Made by a program: the position numbers and the translations under genes. This document shows, in pieces, positions 29,580 to 36,669 of a stretch of 64,000 nt of DNA. Source of the DNA: Geobacillus sp. 46C-IIa. Its GTDB lineage: Bacteria; Bacillota; Bacilli; Bacillales; Anoxybacillaceae. The notes under the pieces are model-generated. The model ran no database searches, had not been told where the DNA came from, and saw only the letters and a program-made list of their open reading frames with translations. Location: contig NZ_CP061474.1 in assembly GCF_014679505.1 (NCBI RefSeq), positions 2,920,001 to 2,984,000 on the forward strand. Reading direction: 5' to 3'. Within the stretch, counting starts at the first letter, position 1. The number at the start of each line of letters is the position of its first letter.

Positions 29580-30134
29580 ATGCTGAAAAAGCGCGAGCTG
29601 CAAGACTGCCATGCGCTGTATGAGCTGATAGTGCACCCGGATGTCTTCCCTTTTGTGCGCCAGAAAGCCGGCTCGTACGAAGAGTTTTTGTTCATGACGA
29701 AACAGCTCATTGAAGCGGAAGAACGCGGCGAGCTCATTTCGCGCACGATCTTGGACGAATGGGGAAACCCGATCGGCACGATCAGCCTCTTTGATATCGA
29801 AGATGGCGCCGGCTTTTTAGGGACGTGGCTTGGCAAACCGTACCACGGACTCGGCTACAACCGGCGCGCCAAAGAAGCGTTTTTCCATGAACTATTTTAT
29901 GAACTTTCCATCGAAACGGTATTTTTGCGCATCCGCAAAGTCAATGTTCGCTCGATTAAAGCGGCGGAAAAGCTGCCATATGTGATGCCAGCCAATGAAA
30001 CGCGGCGGGCGCTGCTCGAGCAAATCGGGGCGGACGTGTACAATTTGTATGAAATTACGAAAGACAACTATACGCTTTATACGATGCGCCATCCCTCCTT
30101 CACGCTTGAAGAGGAACAACGAAAAGAAGCGTAA
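29580..30134 (+). CDS. GNAT-family N-acetyltransferase
   Basis: 184 residues. The GNAT fold shows in RTILDEWGNPIGTISLFDIEDGAGFLGTWLGKPYHGLGYNRRAKEAF (strands beta4-beta5 and the acetyl-CoA binding loop). Then VFLRIRKVNVRSIKAAEKLPY follows, the usual N-xxS-xxAAEKLG segment in altered form. The substrate is unknown. ATG 29580 is 7 bases after GGAGGG. The gene stands alone between its structured leader and a strong terminator. Confidence 0.86.
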   Translation: MLKKRELQDCHALYELIVHPDVFPFVRQKAGSYEEFLFMTKQLIEAEERGELISRTILDEWGNPIGTISLFDIEDGAGFLGTWLGKPYHGLGYNRRAKEAFFHELFYELSIETVFLRIRKVNVRSIKAAEKLPYVMPANETRRALLEQIGADVYNLYEITKDNYTLYTMRHPSFTLEEEQRKEA

Positions 30135-30158
30135 GTGCGGGAGGCCGCATGACGATCC

Positions 30159-30194
30159 AAAAAGAGGCTGTCCGTCCGGACATCCTCTTTTTTA
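30159..30194 (+). terminator. Terminator of the GNAT gene
   Basis: AAAAAGAGG-TGTCCG and CGGACA-CCTCTTTTTT pair almost perfectly around a TC loop. Confidence 0.85.
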
Positions 30195-30264
30195 TGCATA
30201 AAAGCGGCTCATATCGTCCAAAATGGAACTGAAGGAATATTGATGCAAAGCGAGGGAACGAGCG

Positions 30265-30393
30265 ATGGCGGAAAAACGAAAACGCGAAAAAGGAAAACAT
30301 ACGCTGACAAGCGCTCAGGAAGTGAGCTATGCCCGCGATTTTAAAATGGCCGACCAAGCGGGCGGGTATACGGCGAAAAAGGCGCGCCATTAG
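30265..30393 (+). CDS. yfhE: YfhE family small protein
   Basis: 42 very basic residues: MAEKRKREKGKHTLTSAQEV, then SYARDFKMADQAGGYTAKKARH. The TSAQEVxYxRxFKxAD core is that of the YfhE family, of unknown function, encoded between yfhD and yfhF in B. subtilis. The ribosome site is a weak GAGGG about 10 bases before the ATG. Confidence 0.8.
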   Translation: MAEKRKREKGKHTLTSAQEVSYARDFKMADQAGGYTAKKARH

Positions 30394-30483
30394 AAACGAT
30401 TGCTATTTATACAACCGCTTTGTCCTTGCCATCCTAATGAATGAATCGTACGATTCACCACTTTTCGATAGGGGGCATGGACG

Positions 30484-30669
30484 ATGGGCCGATCTCGCGG
30501 ACAACGGACACGTGACAAAAACAAGGCGACTTTGCCGCAGGTGCCGAAACAACTGAAATCCGACGGCATTGACGTCGAGTATTCCGAAGAATTTGCCGAC
30601 CATGAAGACCTCGAGGCGCAAGCGCGCGCTGCAGCAGCTGGCATCCGCCGGCAAGAACGCAAACGGTAA
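30484..30669 (+). CDS. yfhD: YfhD family small protein
   Basis: 61 residues: MGRSRGQRTRDKNKATLPQV, then PKQLKSDGIDVEYSEEFADHEDLEAQARA. A basic head and an acidic helical tail match the YfhD family exactly. Function is unknown. AGGGGG lies about 8 bases upstream. A terminator follows at once. Confidence 0.88.
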   Translation: MGRSRGQRTRDKNKATLPQVPKQLKSDGIDVEYSEEFADHEDLEAQARAAAAGIRRQERKR

Positions 30670-30677
30670 CCGAACAG

Positions 30678-30706
30678 GGTGTCCCGCTTAACGGGGCACC
30701 TTTTCC
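30678..30706 (+). terminator. Terminator of yfhD
   Basis: GGTGTCCCG and CGGGGCACC form a 9-bp stem with a CTTAA loop and TTTT tail. The region 30707-30888 holds nothing else I can support. Confidence 0.8.
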
Positions 30707-30888
30707 TATGACGTGGGTACTTTGCTGACATGCAGACGTTTTGCAGATCATCCATGGCCGGAAGCAAATCGTGCGGTCTCTTCTCCTTGGCGATTCATTT
30801 GCCGCTTGCCTGCCATTCCCCCTCCGCCCTCGCTTGCAGGCAGAAACGTTCCTTTGGAATTGAAGATCACTCCCGTTGTCTCAACCGG

Positions 30889-31719
30889 TTACACCATCGT
30901 TTCTCCTTCCAACTGGAGCATTTGGCTATATCGCCTGTAAAACAGTCCAAGCTCCCCTTTGTAATTAGGTTTCCATGGTTTTTCTTTGCCGCAATAATGA
31001 ATGAAGACCGTATGCTTCTCAATCCAAGATAAATCATGCTTTGGATTCGGCAACAGCTGTAAAAAGTCATAGTAACGGGCGTCGTAATTGTAGCGGTAGC
31101 CGTCGACCGGTTTGATTTTGTCCCAATACAGCCCGTTAAGCACATCTTGATCGGGGAGGACGAGCTTAAACCGGTTGTCGCGAATGAACTGATAAATCTC
31201 CTCTAGCCGGACGTGTTGCCGCATCATCGCTATGTCCATCATCATTACGCCTGTGTTGAAATAGCCTTTGGCATTCGGCGTCTTTAACCGAAGCTTGTTG
31301 AACAAGTTGGCCACTTTCGTGGAATGTGTATGTTCGGCAGCGATAAACCAATTTCCTTCAAAATCCATCTCATACAGTTCATCGATCGGGTTAATGGCGA
31401 CAATATCCGGGTCAAGGTACAATACGCGCTCGACATCCGAAGGCAGAAACAAATGGGCCGCCAGCCGATAATACATCTCGGCCGTATAGTGACGAAACAC
31501 CGGAGCATCATGAAACAGTTGTGGGTCGACATAAATCGGCATCAGTTCATGCCCTTGCTTGCGGACGAAATCACTAAGCGCTCGGATCTCCTCCTCCGCA
31601 ATGCGCGAATAAAGCAAATAAAACGTAAACGGGCGCCGGTTATTGCAAAATAACGAATGCATGAGCACTTTTAACGGCGGAAGATAATTGGCGTCTGCCG
31701 TCACTAAAATGCGGAACAT
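30889..31719 (-). CDS. Glycosyltransferase family 8 protein
   Basis: 276 residues, cytosolic. The GT8 DxD metal site is VLYLDPDIVAIN (near residue 100). GYFNTGVMMMDIAMMR and the C-terminal HYCGKEKPWKPNYKG complete the galactosyl/glucosyl-transferase signature. It would transfer a sugar from a nucleotide-sugar to an unknown acceptor, perhaps an envelope glycan. Stands alone. The 240 bases upstream to the next plus-strand promoter show no further gene. Confidence 0.88.
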   Translation of the reverse strand: MFRILVTADANYLPPLKVLMHSLFCNNRRPFTFYLLYSRIAEEEIRALSDFVRKQGHELMPIYVDPQLFHDAPVFRHYTAEMYYRLAAHLFLPSDVERVLYLDPDIVAINPIDELYEMDFEGNWFIAAEHTHSTKVANLFNKLRLKTPNAKGYFNTGVMMMDIAMMRQHVRLEEIYQFIRDNRFKLVLPDQDVLNGLYWDKIKPVDGYRYNYDARYYDFLQLLPNPKHDLSWIEKHTVFIHYCGKEKPWKPNYKGELGLFYRRYSQMLQLEGETMV

Positions 31720-31964
31720 GCACCATCACTTCCTTTGCGTCATCGTTTCCCCTTTCTTTACAATTATATATAGATGCAGGCGAATGTTGCGCGCTTTTGG
31801 TCTCAGACAACGATGTTTTCTTGCCGACCGCTGCAATCGGTCGCCTCTTCTTTTGTTTGAAAAGGGGGATCAGCTTCTATGCCATCAGCGCAGTGAAACG
31901 CATCTTTGCTGTCTCCCTAACTGATTTTGCCGTCACATATTTTCCGGATTTAATATTTAGACTA

Positions 31965-31993
31965 TTTACAATTATCCGATAAAATTTTATAAT
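31965..31993 (+). promoter_or_regulatory. SigA-type promoter of the CoA-transferase operon
   Basis: TTTACA and TATAAT are separated by exactly 17 bases. Transcription would start near 32000 and give a leader of about 250 bases. Confidence 0.75.
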
Positions 31994-31999
31994 AACGAT

Positions 32000-32251
32000 A
32001 GCGAGCTGTCTCCTGCCAGCTTGGCCGCTTGTGCAGACCAGACGGCCGCACCATCTGTTCGTCCCGTTGCCTATCAGGCAACGTCGGTTGACTGCGTTCA
32101 TTTTCATATCACCGTCACCAAAAAAAAAGAACTGTGCGGTCTGACGGCATCTCCGCGCCGGGATGCCCCCTCAGTCCGCTTGAGCCGGTTCCTGTTTCGC
32201 ACCTTTTGCAAGGAACCGGCTTTTTGCATGTGAAAGAAAGGAGGGAATCCG
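32000..32251 (+). promoter_or_regulatory. Long structured leader with attenuator upstream of the CoA-transferase gene
   Basis: Hairpins in order: CGTTGCC/GGCAACG near 32064-32082; GCGG-CTGA (32137 region) pairing with TCAG-CCGC and enclosing GGCATC/GATGCC; and a terminator at 32183-32225 (AGCCGGTTCCT with AGGAACCGGCT, TTTTT tail). The ribosome site GGAGGG follows 20 bases after the T-tract. The class of the upstream domain is unrecognised. Confidence 0.5.
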
Positions 32252-33433
32252 ATGGGAGGAGCGCTCGATGGCGTCCGTGTTCTCGACTTGTCGCGCGTGT
32301 TGGCCGGTCCATACGCGACGATGATTTTAGGCGATTTAGGGGCCGATGTCATCAAAATCGAGGCGCCTGGCGGGTCGGATGACACCCGGTTTTGGGGGCC
32401 GCCGTTTCAAAATGGCATGAGCGCTTACTATACAGCTGTCAATCGCAATAAGCGGAGCATGACCGTTGATTTAAAAACGGAGGAAGGGAGAAAAACGGTC
32501 TGTCGCCTGGCGGAAACAGCCGATGTCGTCATCCACAATTTCAAAACCGGAACGATGGACAAATGGGGGCTTGGCTATGAAGCGCTGTCCCGGCTGAATC
32601 CGCGCCTCATCTATTGCTCGATCACCGGGTTCGGCGAAACCGGGCCGCTTGCTCCGCTCGCCGGCTACGACTACATCATTCAAGCGATGAGCGGCTGGAT
32701 GAGCATTAACGGCACCCCTGACACCGGTCCGCTCAAGGTCGGCGTAGCCGTTACCGATGTATTTACCGGCCTGTACGCTGCCATCGCCATTGAAGCGGCA
32801 TTGCTCGCCCGCGAAAAAACGGGGCGCGGGCAAAAAATCGACCTATCGCTCTTTGACTGCGCGATCGGCGCGTTGGTCAATGTCGCCGCCAATTACTTAT
32901 TATCCGGCGACATCCCAAAACCGCTTGGCAATGAACATCCGAACATCGTTCCGTATTCAACGTACGAGGCAAGCGACGGTCCGATCGTCATCGCCGTGGG
33001 CAATGACCGGCAGTTTCAAGCGCTTTGTTCGCTGTTGTCCGATCGTTCGATCGGGGCCGATCCGCGCTTTCAGACGAATCCAGGCCGCGTCGCCCACCGC
33101 GACGAACTCAACCGGCGGCTGAACGAGGAGATCAAACAACGGACGCGGGCGGAATGGCAGCGCCTGCTCGCTGAGAAAGGCATCCCGTGCGGCCCGGTGC
33201 AGACGCTGGACGAACTGTTTCGCCATCCGCAAACGTCAGCGCGCGAAATGACGGTCACCATGCACCATCCGGCCGTCGGTCCGCTCCCGCTTGTCGCCAG
33301 TCCGCTCAAGCTATCCGGAACACCCGTATCCTACCGGCTGCCGCCGCCGCTCGCCGGCGAGCATAACGGCGAAGCCGAAACCGGATGGCGAAACGGGCAA
33401 GCGCCCCAAAGCGGACAGAACGAATCGCCATGA
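32252..33433 (+). CDS. CaiB/BaiF family (class III) CoA-transferase
   Basis: 393-residue family III CoA-transferase. The N-terminal LDGVRVLDLSRVLAGPYATMILGDLGADVIKIEAP is diagnostic, with NRNKRSMTVDLKTEEG and the catalytic Asp in GRGQKIDLSLFDCAIGAL. It moves CoA between carboxylic acids, for example from succinyl-CoA to a dicarboxylate. The next gene, an acyl-CoA dehydrogenase, follows after 100 bases, so the pair probably activates and oxidises one substrate. Glutarate is a candidate because of the partner. The last 25 residues are a polar tail. Confidence 0.88.
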   Translation: MGGALDGVRVLDLSRVLAGPYATMILGDLGADVIKIEAPGGSDDTRFWGPPFQNGMSAYYTAVNRNKRSMTVDLKTEEGRKTVCRLAETADVVIHNFKTGTMDKWGLGYEALSRLNPRLIYCSITGFGETGPLAPLAGYDYIIQAMSGWMSINGTPDTGPLKVGVAVTDVFTGLYAAIAIEAALLAREKTGRGQKIDLSLFDCAIGALVNVAANYLLSGDIPKPLGNEHPNIVPYSTYEASDGPIVIAVGNDRQFQALCSLLSDRSIGADPRFQTNPGRVAHRDELNRRLNEEIKQRTRAEWQRLLAEKGIPCGPVQTLDELFRHPQTSAREMTVTMHHPAVGPLPLVASPLKLSGTPVSYRLPPPLAGEHNGEAETGWRNGQAPQSGQNESP

Positions 33434-33535
33434 CCAATGGAGAGTCACTGCTTCTTACAGCGGCTGGGCGTCCGCAAGCGTTGACTTATACAATCATCTT
33501 TCATCAACAAATTCATGCATAGGGGGATCAAAACG

Positions 33536-34735
33536 ATGATGAACTTCGACTTTACACCAGAACAAGAGATGTTGCGGCAAACGGTGCGCAAGTTTGTCGA
33601 CAAAGAAATTATGCCGTATATCAAAGAATGGGATGAGCGCGGCGCATTTGACCGCAACATTTTCAAACGGCTCGCCGAGCTCAATTTAATGGGCGTCTGC
33701 ATTCCGGAGCAATATGGCGGCATGGGGATGGACTACAACTCGCTCGCCATCGTCTGCGAAGAGCTCGAGCGCGGCGACACCGCCTTCCGCACCGCCGTCT
33801 CGGTTCACACCGGGCTCAACAGCTTAACGCTGCTGCAATGGGGAACGGAAGAACAAAAACAAAAATATCTCGTCCCGCAAGCCCGCGGGGAAAAAATCGG
33901 CGCGTTTGGCCTGACCGAACCAAACGCCGGCTCGGACGTCGCTTCGATTCAAACGACCGCTGTCCGCGATGGCGATGACTATATTTTAAACGGACAAAAA
34001 ACGTGGATTTCCCTTGCTGATATCGCCGATCATTTCCTCGTATTCGCCTATACGGATAAATCGAAAAAGCATCGCGGCATTTCCGCTTTTATCGTCGAAC
34101 GGACAATGCCCGGTTTTTCGTCGCGCCCGATTAAAGGGAAGCTTGGCATCCGCTCCGGCAACACAGGCGAGCTGTTTTTTGACAACGTCCGCGTCCCGAA
34201 AGAAAACTTGCTCGGCGAGGAAGGTGAAGGGTTCAAAATCGCCATGTCCGCGCTTGACAACGGCCGCTTCACCGTTGCCGCCGGCGCCGTCGGCCTCATT
34301 ATGGCGTGCTTGGAAGCGAGCGTCAAATACTGCCATGAACGAAAAACCTTCGGCAAAGAAATCGGCCGCCATCAACTCGTTCAGCAAATGATCGCCCGCA
34401 TGGAAGCCGGCCTGCAAATCAGCCGCCTGCTCGTCTATAAAGTCGGATTTTTGAAAAACGAAGGCCGCCGCTGCACGCGGGAAACATCGCTCGCCAAATG
34501 GATCGCCTGCGACTACGCCAACCAAGCGGCCGATGACGCCGTTCAAGTCCATGGCGCTTATGGCTACTCGAACGAATATCCGGTCGAACGCTACTTGCGC
34601 AACTCAAAAGCGCCGGTCATTTACGAAGGCACGCGCGAAATTCATACGATCATGCAGGCGGAGTATGTGCTTGGCTACCGCGAGGACAAACCGCTGCGCA
34701 AAACATTGCCGGCATGGCGGCCAGACGAGGACTAA
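33536..34735 (+). CDS. Acyl-CoA dehydrogenase
   Basis: About 399 residues, FAD flavoprotein. Signatures are FGLTEPNAGSDVASIQTTA, KTWISLADIADHFLVFA, and the C-terminal QVHGAYGYSNEYPVERYLRN. The catalytic glutamate is in VIYEGTREIHTIMQ. The segment FRTAVSVHTGL resembles the RSAMSVQ region of glutaryl-CoA dehydrogenases, where the Arg contacts a carboxylate; this hints at a dicarboxylyl-CoA substrate but does not prove it. ATG 33536 is 9 bases after GGGGG, and a second ATG follows directly. Confidence 0.9.
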   Translation: MMNFDFTPEQEMLRQTVRKFVDKEIMPYIKEWDERGAFDRNIFKRLAELNLMGVCIPEQYGGMGMDYNSLAIVCEELERGDTAFRTAVSVHTGLNSLTLLQWGTEEQKQKYLVPQARGEKIGAFGLTEPNAGSDVASIQTTAVRDGDDYILNGQKTWISLADIADHFLVFAYTDKSKKHRGISAFIVERTMPGFSSRPIKGKLGIRSGNTGELFFDNVRVPKENLLGEEGEGFKIAMSALDNGRFTVAAGAVGLIMACLEASVKYCHERKTFGKEIGRHQLVQQMIARMEAGLQISRLLVYKVGFLKNEGRRCTRETSLAKWIACDYANQAADDAVQVHGAYGYSNEYPVERYLRNSKAPVIYEGTREIHTIMQAEYVLGYREDKPLRKTLPAWRPDED

Positions 34736-34778
34736 AACAACTGCGAAACAGCGGCGGCCCCATCTCGCCGCCGCGCAC

Positions 34779-34819
34779 AAAAACGCGGCTGTCCTCATCC
34801 GGCGATGAGGAGCAGCCGC
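34779..34819 (-). terminator. Terminator of the DUF3870 gene
   Basis: On the minus strand, GCGGCTG and CAGCCGC plus CCTCATC/GATGAGG form a long stem followed by GTTTTTG. A plus-strand hairpin (GCGGCG/CGCCGC, 34751-34773) follows the acyl-CoA dehydrogenase. Confidence 0.75.
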
Positions 34820-35137
34820 CTATTGTTCTTTCTCGTCCATTTTGCAAAATTGTTTGTACAAATCTTTCAGCGCTGCACAAAGCGCGGAATGCGCTTTGCC
34901 TAAATACCCCTCGTCAAGCTGAGCCAACAGCTCGTCAATGCCGTCGCGCAGCGAATGGCCGCGAAGCAGCCGGGCGACATAGTCGCGCCCGTGTTCAGTG
35001 GCAAGCGTGCACGACGCCTCAACGATCACTCCGTACTTTTTATCAATTTCCGCCGTAATCGTTAACGTATCGTAAAGGCTTTTCGCCGCCATTCCGGCTG
35101 GCAGTCGCGCATGGCCGGCGATAAACTGCGTTTTCAT
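34820..35137 (-). CDS. DUF3870 protein
   Basis: 105 residues from ATG 35137 (MKTQFIAGHARLPAGMAAK), 7 bases after GAGGG. The sequence AGHARLPxGxAxKxLYxTLTITAEIDKKYGVIVEASCTLATEHGRDYV is that of DUF3870. No catalytic motif is obvious; a conserved cysteine sits in ASCTLAT. It converges with the CoA-transferase/dehydrogenase pair. Function is unknown. An upstream in-frame extension of 35 residues is not family-like. Confidence 0.82.
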   Translation of the reverse strand: MKTQFIAGHARLPAGMAAKSLYDTLTITAEIDKKYGVIVEASCTLATEHGRDYVARLLRGHSLRDGIDELLAQLDEGYLGKAHSALCAALKDLYKQFCKMDEKEQ

Positions 35138-35267
35138 TTGCTTTCCCTCTTTCCTTTCTCGCCTGATGTTTACTGCGTCATCTGCCATGTTATTTCGCTG
35201 CCCCGTGCCGTTTTCCCTGCCTTTTTGTTGACAATCGGCCAAGGACGAAGGGTTATTCCTCCTGTTG

Positions 35268-35996
35268 CTAATCGATAATGCGGAACTGCTTTAACATATA
35301 GTCAAACCGGGCGCCATGCCCTTCGCTCGCTTCAACAAAATACCGTTGCTCAATAATAAACGCGCCGCCTTTTCCATTTGAAACGACATAATATTTGACG
35401 ACTTCGTCATTCCACTGATGCCCGGCTTCCCCGTGAATGACATAGCCAGCCACCGGTTCGTTCACTTTTCCGGTTTGAATGATGACCGAGTATTTCTCCT
35501 TTACTTCCTGCTCTAGCTCGGTGGCAACCGCCTCTGGAGATCGGTCCGTCACTTGACGAATTTCCATATATACCGGCGGAATGTTGGCGCCCCCTTGATG
35601 AAGCGGTACAATCCAGTCGTACCCGTTCTTTGTTTCGAGCCGGTACATACTTTCATCGATGTAAATGATATAGCCGGCTTTCCCTTCATTCAACATCACC
35701 TCTTTTTGTTCCTTTTGGCCTTCTATTTCCTCCGTGATCACTTTTTTCGGGGCAAACCATTGCCTCACTTGATCGATCGCCGCCTGGCCAGGGGCGGTGA
35801 ACAAAAATGCCAGCACAACCGTTGCCGCCACGGAAGCCATCGGCCATACCCACCTGCCTACACGGCGGCGTTTCCGTCGCTCTTTTACCATACGGGAGCG
35901 AATATGCACCCATACATCCTCTTTCTGCTCCGCTGCCTCATCCGTTCCGTACAGCAACGCCGTCTGGATCATTTCGTCCCATTTCCGCTCATCCAT
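35268..35996 (-). CDS. Probable membrane-anchored anti-sigma factor
   Basis: 242 residues. The N-terminal 45 residues are cytoplasmic and charged (VWVHIRSRMVKERRKRRRVGR). One membrane segment follows (WVWPMASVAATVVLAFLF), then an extracytoplasmic domain of about 170 residues resembling DUF4367/RsgI-like folds. It overlaps the ECF sigma gene by 8 bases, the usual arrangement for a sigma factor and its inhibitor. The signal it senses is unknown. Confidence 0.78.
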   Translation of the reverse strand: MDERKWDEMIQTALLYGTDEAAEQKEDVWVHIRSRMVKERRKRRRVGRWVWPMASVAATVVLAFLFTAPGQAAIDQVRQWFAPKKVITEEIEGQKEQKEVMLNEGKAGYIIYIDESMYRLETKNGYDWIVPLHQGGANIPPVYMEIRQVTDRSPEAVATELEQEVKEKYSVIIQTGKVNEPVAGYVIHGEAGHQWNDEVVKYYVVSNGKGGAFIIEQRYFVEASEGHGARFDYMLKQFRIID

Positions 35997-36531
35997 TTAT
36001 CGCACCCCTTTCTCCCTCTATTTTCATCCATTTCATTAGTTGGCCTCGCGCTTTAAACAGCCGCGATTTTACAGTATTGACGTTTAAATCGAGAATGTCG
36101 GCGATTTCCTCATCGGTGAATCCTTGCAAATATTTCAGCACTATGGGAATACGCTGCTTTTCCTTCAACCGCCCGATCGCTTTGTACAGCTCTTCATACT
36201 GTGCAAACGCGTAACGCTCTTCATACGACAGAAAACCGGCAGCTCCCATCTCCTCGTTCAAGATGGCAACAGCGCGCTGTTTTTTCATAAACCGCCGGCA
36301 TTCATTGATCAAAATGCGGTAAAACCATGGCCGAAACGGCCTAGAGGGGTCAAAGCGCCCGATATGGTCATATACGCGGATAAACGTTTCCTGTACAGCA
36401 TCCACCGCGTTCGCACTGCTTCCGGTCACCGCTGCCGCCACGCGCAAAGCATATTCTGCGTAAAGCTGATACAATTCAGCGAATGCTCCTTCATCGCCGT
36501 GCCGAATCCGCTCGATCAGCTCCCTCTCCAT
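35989..36531 (-). CDS. ECF RNA polymerase sigma factor
   Basis: 180 residues. Region 2 is FAELYQLYAEYALRVAAAVTGSSANAVDAVQETFIRVYDHIGRFDPSRPFRPWFYRILINECRRF (given by its coordinates, about residues 16-80). Region 4 is the helix-turn-helix in PIVLKYLQGFTDEEIADILDLNVNTVKSRLFKARGQL. GGAGGT is well placed. The downstream overlapping gene is its likely anti-sigma. Targets are unknown; such sigma factors often autoregulate, but I cannot pick out a convincing ECF promoter upstream. Confidence 0.92.
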   Translation of the reverse strand: MERELIERIRHGDEGAFAELYQLYAEYALRVAAAVTGSSANAVDAVQETFIRVYDHIGRFDPSRPFRPWFYRILINECRRFMKKQRAVAILNEEMGAAGFLSYEERYAFAQYEELYKAIGRLKEKQRIPIVLKYLQGFTDEEIADILDLNVNTVKSRLFKARGQLMKWMKIEGERGAING

Positions 36532-36601
36532 CTCTCCACCTCCCGAAAAGGGGTTTTCACTTTATATACCCGTGATAGCGGCTAAACGTTTTTATTTTTA
36601 T

Positions 36602-36640
36602 AAAAAAAAAGCCGCTTGCTTCGTAAACCTGGCAAGCGGC
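36602..36640 (-). terminator. Terminator of the dabBA operon
   Basis: On the minus strand, GCCGCTTGC and GCAAGCGGC form a 9-bp stem followed by a run of nine T. Confidence 0.9.
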
Positions 36641-36669
36641 GATCATTTTCCTATTCACATTTAGCTTGG

